From NCBI GenBank assembly GCA_032622095.1, contig CP136063.1:24430987-24494986 (forward strand): 64,000 bases of DNA, in the 5' to 3' direction. Below, one piece after another: positions 30,701-44,000 of the stretch; position 1 is the stretch's first letter; each line of letters opens with the position of its first letter. The notes beneath the pieces were generated by a model. That model worked only from the letters and a program-made list of their open reading frames with translations. It ran no database searches and had not been told where the DNA came from. Position numbers and translations under genes: made by a program. The stretch is from Siphonodentalium dalli. Its lineage: Eukaryota > Mollusca > Scaphopoda > Gadilida > Siphonodentaliidae.

Positions 30701-33700
30701 GTCCATCCTATGTACTAATGTCCATCCTATATACTAATGTCCATCCTATGTACTAATGTCCATCATATATACTAATGTCCACCCCTATATACTAATGTCC
30801 ATCCTATATACTAATGTCCATCCTATATACTAATGTCCATCCTATGTACTAATGTCCATCCTATGTACTAATGTCCATCCTATGTACTAATGTCCATCCT
30901 ATATACTAATGTCCATCCTATATACTAATGTCCATCCTATGTACTAATGTCCATCCTATATACTAATGTCCATCCTATATACTAATGTCCATCCTATGTA
31001 CTAATGTCCATCCTATATACTAATGTCCATCCTATGTACTAATGTCCATCCTATATACTAATGTCCATCCTATGTACTAATGTCCATCCTATATACTAAT
31101 GTCCATCCTATGTACTAATGTCCATCCTATATACTAATGTCCATCCTATATACTAATGTCCATCCTATATACTAATGTCCATCCTATATACTAATGTCCA
31201 TCCTATATACTAATGTCCATCCTATATACTAATGTCCATCCTATATACTAATGTCCATCCTATGTACTAATGTCCATCCTATATACTAATGTCCATCCTA
31301 TATACTAATGTCCATCCTATGTACTAATGTCCATCCTATATACTAATGTCCATCCTATATACTAATGTCCATCCTATATACTAATGTCCATCCTATATAC
31401 TAATGTCCATCCTATATACTAATGTCCATCCTACATACTAATGTCCATCCTATATACTAATGTCCATCCTATGTACTAATGTCCATCCTATGTACTAATG
31501 TCCATCCTATATACTAATGTCCATCCTATGTACTAATGTCCATCCTATATACTAATGTCCATCCTATGTACTAATGTCCATCCTATGTACTAATGTCCAT
31601 CCTATATACTAATGTCCATCCTATGTACTAATGTCCATCCTATATACTAATGTCCATCCTATGTACTAATGTCCATCCTATATACTAATGTCCATCCTAT
31701 GTACTAATCTCCATCCTATATACTAATGTCCATCCTATGTACTAATGTCCATCCTATGTACTAATGTCCATCCTATGTACTAATGTCCATCCTATATACT
31801 AATGTCCACCCTATGTACTAATGTCCATCCTATATACTAATGTCCATCCTATGTACTAATGTCCACCCTATATACTAATGTCCATCCTATGTACTAATGT
31901 CCATCCTATATACTAATGTCCATCCTATATACTAATGTCCATCCTATATACTAATGTCCATCCTATGTACTAATGTCCATCCTATATACTAATGTCCATC
32001 CTATATACTAATGTCCATCCTATATACTAATGTCCATCCTATGTACTAATGTCCATCCTATATACTAATGTCCATCCTATGTACTAATGTCCATCCTATA
32101 TACTAATGTCCATCCTATATACTAATGTCCATCCTATATACTAATGTCCATCCTATATACTAATGTCCATCCTATGTACTAATGTCCATCCTATATACTA
32201 ATGTCCATCCTATATACTAATGTCCATCCTATGTACTAATGTCCATCCTATATACTAATGTCCATCCTATATACTAATGTCCATCCTATATACTAATGTC
32301 CATCCTATGTACTAATGTCCATCCTATATACTAATGTCCATCCTATATACTAATGTCCATCCTATGTACTAATGTCCATCCTATATACTAATGTCCATCC
32401 TATATACTAATGTCCATCCTATGTACTAATGTCCATCCTATGTACTAATGTCCATCCTATATACTAATGTCCATCCTATATACTAATGTCCATCCTATAT
32501 ACTAATGTCCATCCTATATACTAATGTCCATCCTATATACTAATGTCCATCCTATGTACTAATGTCCATCCTATGTACTAATGTCCATCCTATGTACTAA
32601 TGTCCATCCTATATACTAATGTCCATCCTATATACTAATGTCCATCCTATATACTAATGTCCATCCTATGTACTAATGTCCATCCTATGTACTAATGTCC
32701 ATCCTATGTACTAATGTCCATCCTATGTACTAATGTCCATCCTATATACTAATGTCCATCCTATATACTAATGTCCATCCTATATACTAATGTCCATCCT
32801 ATGTACTAATGTCCATCCTATATACTAATGTCCATCCTATATACTAATGTCCATCCTATGTACTAATGTCCATCCTATATACTAATGTCCATCCTATATA
32901 CTAATGTCCATCCTATGTACTAATGTCCACCCTATATACTAATGTCCATCCTATGTACTAATGTCCATCCTATATACTAATGTCCATCCTATGTACTAAT
33001 GTCCATCCTATGTACTAATGTCCATCCTATGTACTAATGTCCATCCTATATACTAATGTCCATCCTATATACTAATGTCCATCCTATATACTAATGTCCA
33101 TCCTATGTACTAATGTCCATCCTATGTACTAATGTCCATCATATATACTAATGTCCATCATATATACTAATGTCCATCCTATATACTAATGTCCATCCTA
33201 TGTACTAATGTCCACCCTATATACTAATGTCCACCCTATATACTAATGTCCATCCTATGTACTAATGTCCATCCTATGTACTAATGTCCATCATATATAC
33301 TAATGTCCATCATATATACTAATGTCCATCCTATATACTAATGTCCATCCTATATACTAATGTCCATCCTATGTACTAATGTCCATCCTATGTACTAATG
33401 TCCATCCTATATACTAATGTCCATCCTATATACTAATGTCCATCCTATATACTAATGTCCATCCTATATACTAATGTCCATCCTATATACTAATGTCCAT
33501 CCTATATACTAATGTCCATCCTATATACTAATGTCCATCCTATATACTAATGTCCACCCTATATACTAATGTCCATCCTATATACTAATGTCCACCCTAT
33601 ATACTAATGTCCATCCTATGTACTAATGTCCATCCTATGTACTAATGTCCATCCTATGTACTAATGTCCATCCTATGTACTAATGTCCATCCTATATACT

Positions 33701-36700
33701 AATGTCCATCCTATATACTAATGTCCATCCTATGTACTAATGTCCATCCTATGTACTAATGTCCATCCTATGTACTAATGTCCATCCTATATACTAATGT
33801 CCATCCTATGTACTAATGTCCATCCTATATACTAATGTCCATCCTATGTACTAATGTCCATCCTATATACTAATGTCCATCCTATGTACTAATGTCCATC
33901 CTATATACTAATGTCCATCCTATGTACTAATGTCCATCCTATATACCAATGTCCATCCTATGTACTAATGTCCATCCTATATACTAATGTCCATCCTATA
34001 TACTAATGTCCATCCTATATACTAATGTCCATCCTATATACTAATGTCCATCCTATATACCAATGTCCATCCTATGTACTAATGTCCATCCTATATACTA
34101 ATGTCCATCCTATATACCAATGTCCATCCTATGTACTAATGTCCATCCTATATACTAATGTCCATCCTATATACTAATGTCCATCCTATATACCAATGTC
34201 CATCCTATGTACCAATGTCCATCCTATATACTAATGTCCATCCTATATACTAATGTCCATCCTATATACTAATGTCCATCCTATATACTAATGTCCATCC
34301 TATATACTAATGTCCATCCTATATACTAATGTCCATCCTATATACCAATGTCCATCCTATGTACTAATGTCCATCCTATATACTAATGTCCATCCTATAT
34401 ACTAATGTCCATCCTATATACTAATGTCCATCCTATGTACTAATGTCCATCCTATATACTAATGTCCATCCTATATACTAATGTCCATCCTATATACTAA
34501 TGTCCATCCTATATACTAATGTCCATCCTATATACTAATGTCCATCCTATGTACTAATGTCCATCCTATATACTAATGTCCATCCTATGTACTAATGTCC
34601 ATCCTATGTACTAATGTCCATCCTATATACTAATGTCCATCCTATATACTAATGTCCATCCTATGTACTAATGTCCATCCTATATACTAATGTCCATCCT
34701 ATGTACTAATGTCCATCCTATCTACTAATGTCCATCCTATATACTAATGTCCATCCTATGTACTAATGTCCATCCTATGTACTAATGTCCATCCTATATA
34801 CTAATGTCCATCCTATATACTAATGTCCATCCTATATACTAATGTCCATCCTATATACTAATGTCCATCCTATGTACTAATGTCCATCCTATGTACTAAT
34901 GTCCATCCTATGTACTAATGTCCATCCTATATACTAATGTCCATCCTATATACTAATGTCCATCCTATGTACTAATGTCCATCCTATGTACTAATGTCCA
35001 TCCTATGTACTAATGTCCATCCTATGTACTAATGTCCATCATATGTACTAATGTCCATCCTATGTACTAATGTCCATCCTATGTACTAATGTCCATCCTA
35101 TGTACTAATGTCCATCCTATGTACTAATGTCCATCATATGTACTAATGTCCATCCTATGTACTAATGTCCATCCTATGTACTAATGTCCATCCTATGTAC
35201 TAATGTCCATCCTATATACTAATGTCCATCCTATATACTAATGTCCATCCTATATACTAATGTCCATCCTATATACTAATGTCCATCCTATGTACTAATG
35301 TCCATCCTATGTACTAATGTCCATCCTATATACTAATGTCCATCCTATGTACTAATGTCCATCCTATGTACTAATGTCCATCCTATGTACTAATGTCCAT
35401 CCTATGTACTAATGTCCATCCTACATACTAATGTCCATCCTACATACTAATGTCCATCCTATATACTAATGTCCATCCTATATACTAATGTCCATCCTAT
35501 ATACTAATGTCCATCCTATGTACTAATGTCCATCCTATATACTAATGTCCATCCTATATACTAATGTCCATCCTATATACTAATGTCCATCCTATATACT
35601 AATGTCCATCCTATATACTAATGTCCATCCTATGTTTTGTAGGTTGTTTGGGAAGCGTTTTCTGATAAGATTGGTGGCATCTTACCTCAGACCAGAGATC
35701 TGTTGTTTCTAGGCAACGTACCAACTGGTCTGCAAGCCGAAGATGCAATGAAAAGAAATGGAACAGGGACAATGGTCATCATTCTCAGGGGACTCGAAGG
35801 TAATACAGTAATGCCCTAAATAATCAACTCCTTAACCACAGCAAATTATGGGTAATTTTTCAGGATTTAGTTGGAAATATGGCTTGTTGCTATTCATCGG
35901 AAAGCTCTCAGTGAGCTAGAGCTTTCCGATGAATGGCAACAAGCCATATTTCCGAGTAAATCCTGAAAAATTACCCATAATTATGCTGTGGTTAAGGAGT
36001 TGATTATTTAGGGCATTTAATACTGTAGCAAGAGCCTCATGCATCTGATTTATATATATGCTAGTAATCAAATGGTTACCATTTATAGTGATGAGCTGAT
36101 AATTAGAATGGGAGTTGACCATCGACCAACAAGGGGTGATGATAACCCATTGTGTAATAATTTAAAGTCTCTGTTGAATATCTGCTTTTGATGATTGTCA
36201 AAAATTCAAAAATATTCAAGGTTTTAATAAAGATGAGATTTCGAGATGTTGGGTGACATTTTGCACATTTGGGAGAAAATTGGTGTCCTTTTCCATGTTT
36301 GAGAAATACTGGGTGTCTTTTTGCGCGATACCATGCGACAATAACCAGTTCAGCTTTAATAATGTATGCTCAACAGCCAGATTTTTTAATAAAAAAAAGT
36401 TGCAGCAGTCTGAACAGGAAGGATTAGCTGTAACGTTTTGGTTTACATAACAATGGTTTCAACATGCAAAATTTGTTATTGGAGGACAATAGATAATAAA
36501 TATAAGAACAAAGTTTATCTATTTCTCCATATTCTTCTTAGCGGTGATGTTTTTACAGACTTTTATATTTTTTGCACATTTACCCACAGCGAGCGCCTTT
36601 GTCACTTTAATTCTTATTGCTTGTTAACCCATTCCATACTAAATATTCATTGTTGAGTAGTTCCTTTAGGAAATGTTAAGACCATATGTCGTTTGTTGAA

Positions 36701-38000
36701 CGTATTATCTGAACATTTCCCACCAATAATAGAAATCCTCCTTCACTTGTAATATCTTTTCATCTGTCTGTCATGCTTATTACCTGAGTCCCCCTCCAAA
36801 TGAATAATAAACCATTCCAATGTATACTTTTATAACTGAGTGGGAGAATCCATTTAGATTAGGAGGTGTTACCCTATGTCATGGATTTGTCTTTTTGCAG
36901 GAAACTTTATAGAAGTTGCCAGTGGTTACCAGCTGTCTGCTGAGACAATTGTTGATGGATTCAGCATCAGTGCCTGGGTACATGCGCTGGGGTCTAAGGA
37001 GGGTTACATCTTATCTAAAGTGTCGCCTGATGGCATGAAGTCATTCTACTCACTGAGATTGACATCCACTAACACAGAAACTACCCTCACGGCTAACTGC
37101 AGTCTAACTAGCGATGTATGTTGGAACATTTATGGATGTATATAATCAAGCCTAGAAATAATGGGCCTGTCATGGTTATTGACAGGTTGAAACCAACTGG
37201 AAAATCTTGGGATCTGAAGTCGTATAGCAGAGTTCCCACTGTCTTGAAAAGTGCTTAAATTCATTTTCTTCCTTGAATAGTACTTGATTTTCACCCATCA
37301 CCCTTGAAAAAAGTGCTTGAATTTGCTTTTGCTTGAATTTGAATTGCTTGAACCAACGTTTCTCTCAAATCCTCATAAAAATTTTATTTGATAATTTTCT
37401 TTGAGCTGCATTTTCATAGAACATACCTCTTGCACTGTTTCTTTCAATGTTATAAGAAAAAAAAAATTCCTATGTGAAGAATGTCTGCAGGCCATTTTAG
37501 GATACCGGTAGCACCAAAATATTATGGTCAACTATAATTGTCCTTGAAATTTATCACAGCAGCACTGAAAGTGCTTGAATAGTGCTTTAATTTGCATAGC
37601 AGATATGAGTGGGAACCCTTTATAGGAATGTACAATGTTAGGGTTTATTATCCTTATGGCAATTGAATTCATAAATGACTCAGTTTTGTAGTACACAGGA
37701 ATGAGAAGAATATTGACATTCTATCACATCATAATGACAGGCTGTCATAGCTGAAAATCGCTAAACTATTTCAAGCCTTGGGTGTAATCAAATCTGTGTT
37801 TTTGTGTGTGTGTGAATGACCGACCACTGAGAAGTGATCCGTGAGAACAGACCAGGAACATGGAAAATCCACATCTGCGAACATGATGTCACAGTGTTCC
37901 TGGGCTTGTTCAAGAATAACCAAGAGTGCGGATTTAAATCCACCATATATTTACTTTTTAGCTCAACTTTACTTTGCTTGGTATCCATCGTCTGTGTGTG

Positions 38001-38034
<34 letters not shown>

Positions 38035-41000
38035 CATGACTCGTCAACAATTTCCTTTAGCACAGGCTACAGGTCGTACCTTTGGTCAGATCATGATGAA
38101 ATTTGTCATAGTTGTTGACATTGATATGTCGATGGGAACGATTCATTTTGGGGTTATTCGGAAAAAAAACATGGACGCCAGCAGCCATCTTGGATTTCAA
38201 AATTCAATCCATTAGCACGGTCTACAGGTCGTACTGTTCGTCTGATCATCATGAAATTTGTCAGGGATGTTAATTTGACATGTAGATGGGAACAGGTAAT
38301 TTTGGGGTCATTCAGCCAAAAAACATGGCCACCAGCAGCCATCTTGGATTTTACTCTTTGCATGACTAAATCCTTTGGCACGGGCTACAGGTCGTGCCTT
38401 TGGTAGTATCATTATGATTTGTCATGGCTGTTGACATTGACATGTAGATGGGAACAAGTCATTTTGGGGTCATTCGGCAAAAAAACATGGCCACCAGCAG
38501 CCATCTTGGATTTCAAAATTCAATCCATTAACACAGGCTACAGGCCATATAACACTGTTTGTCTGATCATCATGAAATTTGTCATGGATGTTAATATTGA
38601 CATGTAGAATGGAACGAGTCATTTTGGGGTCATTCGGCCAAAAAACATGGCCACCAGCAGCCATCTTGGATTTTACTCTTTGCACGACTAAATCCTTTAG
38701 CAGGGCTACAGGTCATACCTTTGGTCGGATCATTATGAAATTTGTCATGGCTGTTGACATGTAGATGGGAACGAGTCATTTTGGAGTCATTCGGCAAAAA
38801 AACATGGCCGCCAGTGGCCATCTTAGATTTTACTCTTTGCATGACTAAATCCTTTGGCACGGGCTACAGGTCGTACCTTTGGTCGGATCATCATAAAATT
38901 TGTCACGGATGTTGACAATGACATGTAGATGGGAACGAGTCATTATGGGGTCATTCGGTCAGAAAATATGGCCGCCAGCAGCCATCTTGGATTTTACTCT
39001 TTGCATGACTAAATCCTTTGGCACAGGCTACAGGTCGTAACTTTGGTTGCATCATTATGAAATTTGTCATAGCTGTTGACATTAACATGTAGATGGGAAC
39101 GAGTCATTTTGGGGTCATTCAGCAAAAATCATGGCCACCAGCAGCCATCTTGGATTTCAAAATTCAATCCATTAGCACAGACTACAGGCCCGAGTGTTCG
39201 TCTGATCATCATGAAATTTGTCGTGGAAGTTAAATATTGACATGTAGATGGGAACGAGTCATTTTGGGGTCATTCGGCCGTAAAACACGGCCGCTGGTAA
39301 CCATTTTGGATTTTACTCTTCGTATGACTCAATCCTTTGACACAGGCTACAGGTCGTATCTTTTGTCGGAACATCATGGATGTTAACACTGACATGTAAA
39401 TGGGAACGAGTCATTTTGGGGTCAATCGGCAAATAAAATTGCTGCCTGCGGCCAACTTGGATTTCAAAATTCAATCCATTAGCATGGGCTACAGGCAGTA
39501 CTGTTTGTCTGATCATCATGAAATTTGTCACTTATGTTAATATTGACATATAGATGGGAACGAGTCATTTTGGGGTCATTCGGCCAAAAAACATGGCCAC
39601 CGGCAGCCATCTTGGATTTTACTCTTTGCATGACTAAATCCTTTGGCACAGGCTACAGGTCGTACCTTTGCTCGAGTCATCATGAAATTTGTCAGAAATG
39701 TTAATATTGACATGTAGATGGGAACGAGTCATTTTGGGGTCATTCATCCATAAAACATGGCCGCCAGCAGCCATCTTGGATTTTACTCTTTGCATGACTA
39801 AATCCTTTGGTACGGGCTCCAGACATCATAACAAAACATTATAACACATATTTCTGATATAGTAAGAAATGTGCGTTTATGCATCAAATCATCGATCCAT
39901 ACCGATAGCTGTTTGTAATGTATTTCTGAAAATGCCTCGGTATATTTGTTATTTCTAGTTGATTTTTACTTCCGGATTTGTAAAGAAGTTATTTGATTTA
40001 ATTATACAGTAATGCCCTAAATAATCGACTTAACCACAGCAGAATTATGGGTAACTTTTCAGGATTTAGTCGGAAATATGGCTTGTTGCCATTCATCGGA
40101 AAGCTAGTAAATAGATACAATTGGGCGTAGTTCAGACAATGCTGATTTGTTGGAGATTTTCAGCGAAGTTATTAATGCTACGTTCTTCCAGTTTGCCTGG
40201 ATGCTAACATATTAGTTTCACGCACCTGGACAAGTCCATAATATGTATTTAAATCATACATATTTGAAGCATTTTTATTGTGGACTTTACTCATTTTAAT
40301 GGTATTATAAATGGGCTCTTGTATTGCATAATACTTTATAATATTGGATCACAGAAATGTGATATTAGAGCCTAAAGTGAACTTCAGCCTTAATGACTTC
40401 TCCCTAATAACAGTCCATTTCTTCCCTATAATATATTAGGGAGCAGTCACTTCTCCCAATTTTAATTCTACTAATTTCTACGTCAGATGTCTGTATTCTG
40501 ATTATTGTTTCCTCTATTCAGGGATTTGTGGCCGTGTCTGCGATACATCCACAAAGCATTCAAGATGGAGATTGGCATCACATATTAATGAATGTTTCTC
40601 CCAATCGGATAATGTTATACCTAGATGGCCTCCTTATAAAAACTGGGTGAGTAATTCATTGAGTACTCATATTTGAATTTGCGCAGTATTATTTTTTGGT
40701 CAATTTTAAATTCGCGCACACTGATGCGCTATTTAAAAAATGACAAACAGGTTTCCTAAAAAATCATGTAATTGATGGTATGTTGTTAATGACATTTCTT
40801 AATTGATTCTGCATGAGTATTTAAAGACCACCAGGATATAAATGTGCAGGGCATGCAGTAACTATTAATTATATTGTTTTGCAGATATAGGTAATTATAA
40901 TGCTCTTAGTCCAATAATAATCATTGATATAATCTGATAGTTATGGTTATCGTTGACATGACAACGAACTAAGTATATTGAGCACAATGACCATCAATAG

Positions 41001-44000
41001 GCTGCTGATTCAAGAAATGTCAATGCGTAGCTTACAAGAATATTAATACAAACAAAATGAATGCACAAACCCCTTTTTTCTTTTCTGTTGTTCACTAAAA
41101 AAAATTATCATGCTCTTTTTCACTCAGTTTTATACTCGCGCACTGATTGGTGTATGAAAAATAGTACTGTGTGAATTTAAGTATGAGTAATGCATGGTGA
41201 AGTTTACTAATAATCTTATTTTTGATAACCAATTGCCATCATTTTAAATTTGAAAAAGTTTGCAGTCACAAGTTACTGTATTTAATTCAGATTTGTGTAG
41301 ATACGTTGTACGCTTGCTAATGACTTAGAATTGGCTAATTGTTTTGTTGTCCGGATGATATCTCAAGTTATGATTATCTGATAGTTTTCAAATTTAGTTT
41401 GTGGATTAATTGCATTTCGAATTTGGGTTCGGTCCAACCATTTCTGACCATTTTCAACTTGGTATTTTCTGACTATTTTGTTGTCTGGATGATAATTTAA
41501 TAGTATTTGTCAGAATGTATGAAACGTGATATGTGGGCTTCATATGAGAAATTCCCGATCAAATTAGAGTCCAGTCCGACCATTTCTGTTGAAGTTATGC
41601 CCCATTTTGACTTACAGTTTGGTGATTATTTTCTTTTTCGGAAGATAACTCACTGGATAACTTGGAATATAGTATAAGACAGAATTTGAGAAAATTTGGT
41701 ATATGTGGTCTTCATATGAGAAAGTCCCATTCAAGTTCAAATCTGGGTCCAGTCAGACCATTTCTGACAGAGTTATGACCCTTTGCGACTCAGAATTTGC
41801 GCCATCAAGGAGGAAGTTTTATTTGTAGCAGAAATTTTGTCTTCATGACCAGAAAGTTATATTCTTTCAAAAAGACAATGCCCAAACATCCACCTCTTTT
41901 TCGCGGGATGTGGGGTCAGCGACCTTTTTTCAACTTAGAATTCTAAATTTTTTGGTAGTCCAGATGATATGTTGAGCCACTACAAAAGAATCTCTTGATA
42001 TTTGGTGTGTTGTTCACCTTGAGAACACGCAGGTCATCATTAAGTTGGAATCAAATTTTTGCCAGAATTTGACTTCTTTGTTCTTAATAAAAACCAACGC
42101 CCCAAAAAGCCCTTCTTTTCAGGGGACATAGGGTCAATGACCTGTTATTGTGCAAAGAATATAAAAAATGTCTGCGAAACTATATAATGCTGTGTTTAAT
42201 GTCACGTTGTTCTTTGAATGAATTTACTTGAAATGTTTCATTTTTACGGCTCGCATATTTAATTTGAAAGTTTTGAATGTTTAAAAGCTATAATAAAGTC
42301 TGTATTGTTCAAATCAGGGCGAATTTTATGTTACACGAAAGGCGAATTAGAAAACCAATGTTCTATTTTAATATTTATTTCATCAAGGCTTGTTCCGCGA
42401 GCTTTGTTTGACTCAGAAGGCAGCTTATATGTTGGAGCATACCAGTCTGGAGTGGACCAGTACGTTGGATATCTTCAAGATGTCAGGATCTTCAGCAGGG
42501 CATTGGAAATAAAGTAAGTTCATGCTTAGAAAATTATTAACTATTTCTTTACTAAATGGATTCTCCCATCAGTTATAAAAGTATACATTGGAATGGTTAA
42601 TTATTTATCTGGAGGGATATATAAGAAGGTAATATAAGCAAGTGACAGTTAATGCGAGTGAAGAAGGATTCCTATTCTTTGATGAGAAATCTTCAGATAA
42701 TAAAGTTCAACAAACAGTTGTTTGTTGAACTTATTATTTGAACATTTCCTAAACTATTCATCGGTAGCTCAATTTTACTGGCCATATAATTTTACTTGGG
42801 AAAATTTCATATGCTTTAACCCTTTACCCAACAGAACGGCCCTGTGCCAATGCATTCTCTTATATATGCGAGACGACCATAGGTCGCCTCGCAAATATAA
42901 GAGAATGCATTGGCTTAACACATTAAAAATTATAAAATTGTTAAAGAATGTAAGAAAAAATGGTAAAAAGTGTTAAAAAAAGAATTTGTTTAGGCCAATG
43001 CATTCTCTTATATATGCGAGGCGACATATGGTCGACTCGCATATATAAGAGAATGCATTGGCACAGGGCATAACTGTAACTATCACAATGTGGTCAAGGA
43101 GCCGATTCCAATGATATCCATATTTGTATGGTTCTATTGAGACAGACCGAAGATATTTTAGGCTGTTGAAGCTTTATTTGGCCGGTTTTGGCCGGTTTGT
43201 TGGGTAAAGGGTTAATCACCAAATAAACAATATTTTATTGTTTTTGTGTATTTACTATGTAGCAGTATAAATAGTGTTAATGGGAGTGGGATATAACTGA
43301 GCAAATTGCCAGGAAGTGTTTTTTGTTATTCCAACGTCTCAGCAAAATTATTTATAAGTAGCATATATCTGCTAAAAAAAAAGTTCCTAAATATCTCAAT
43401 TGAATATTTTCTATTCTTCATAGTGAGATAGTGGAGCTATATAGAACGCCATCCCATGAGGACATATACCCGATATCTGGGTACTTAGAGTTTGATGAAG
43501 GCGAGGTTACGAAGCTCATAGAGATTGAATCCATTCAAGATATCGAAGAAGAGAGGAATGAGGTTTTCTCCATTAAAATGATCAGTGTTATGGGAGGAGC
43601 TACACTGTCTGCAACTGATTCTGCTTCAACTTTCACAGGTATGGATAGATCATATGTTAATCCTTTCAGTGTGAGATAGAGCTCTTTCCATCAATGTATC
43701 ACATTATTATAATCAATCAATTTGAAAAATGATCAAGAACATATGGGTTGATACAAAAATTGGATCATATTGGACTCGACACTACAATGACTGCCGGGAT
43801 GCGAGATTCCAGGAACCGCGATCACAGGGGAATTACATACAAAATCATTTGACAAACCTCTTCAGTCTCTGCTCTGTATATTGCCACGTACAGTGCTAGT
43901 AGTTCAAAATACACTCATGTGCTCCATGAACGATGTAAACAACATAGTAATTACAATGAAAATGAGTTTATGGCTCGAGTCATATATTCTGTTGAGTATA

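Noticed and set aside
13285-35634. CRISPR-like array
   Set aside because: Units are contiguous 19-mers without spacers, in animal DNA, with no cas genes; it is a minisatellite.
13285-35634. Repetitive coding region encoded by the 19-bp array
   Set aside because: 19 is not a multiple of 3, and each unit has TAA on + and TAG on -, so all six frames stop within three units.
37788-38215. Proteins of about 90-120 aa around 38 kb
   Set aside because: They run through a TG/CA dinucleotide repeat (VCVCVC, THTHTH) and the start of the 160-bp array; no splice or domain support.
38035-39830. Hammerhead ribozyme in the 160-bp array (CTGATCATCATGAAA)
   Set aside because: The core lacks CTGATGA and no matching stems were seen; resemblance only.
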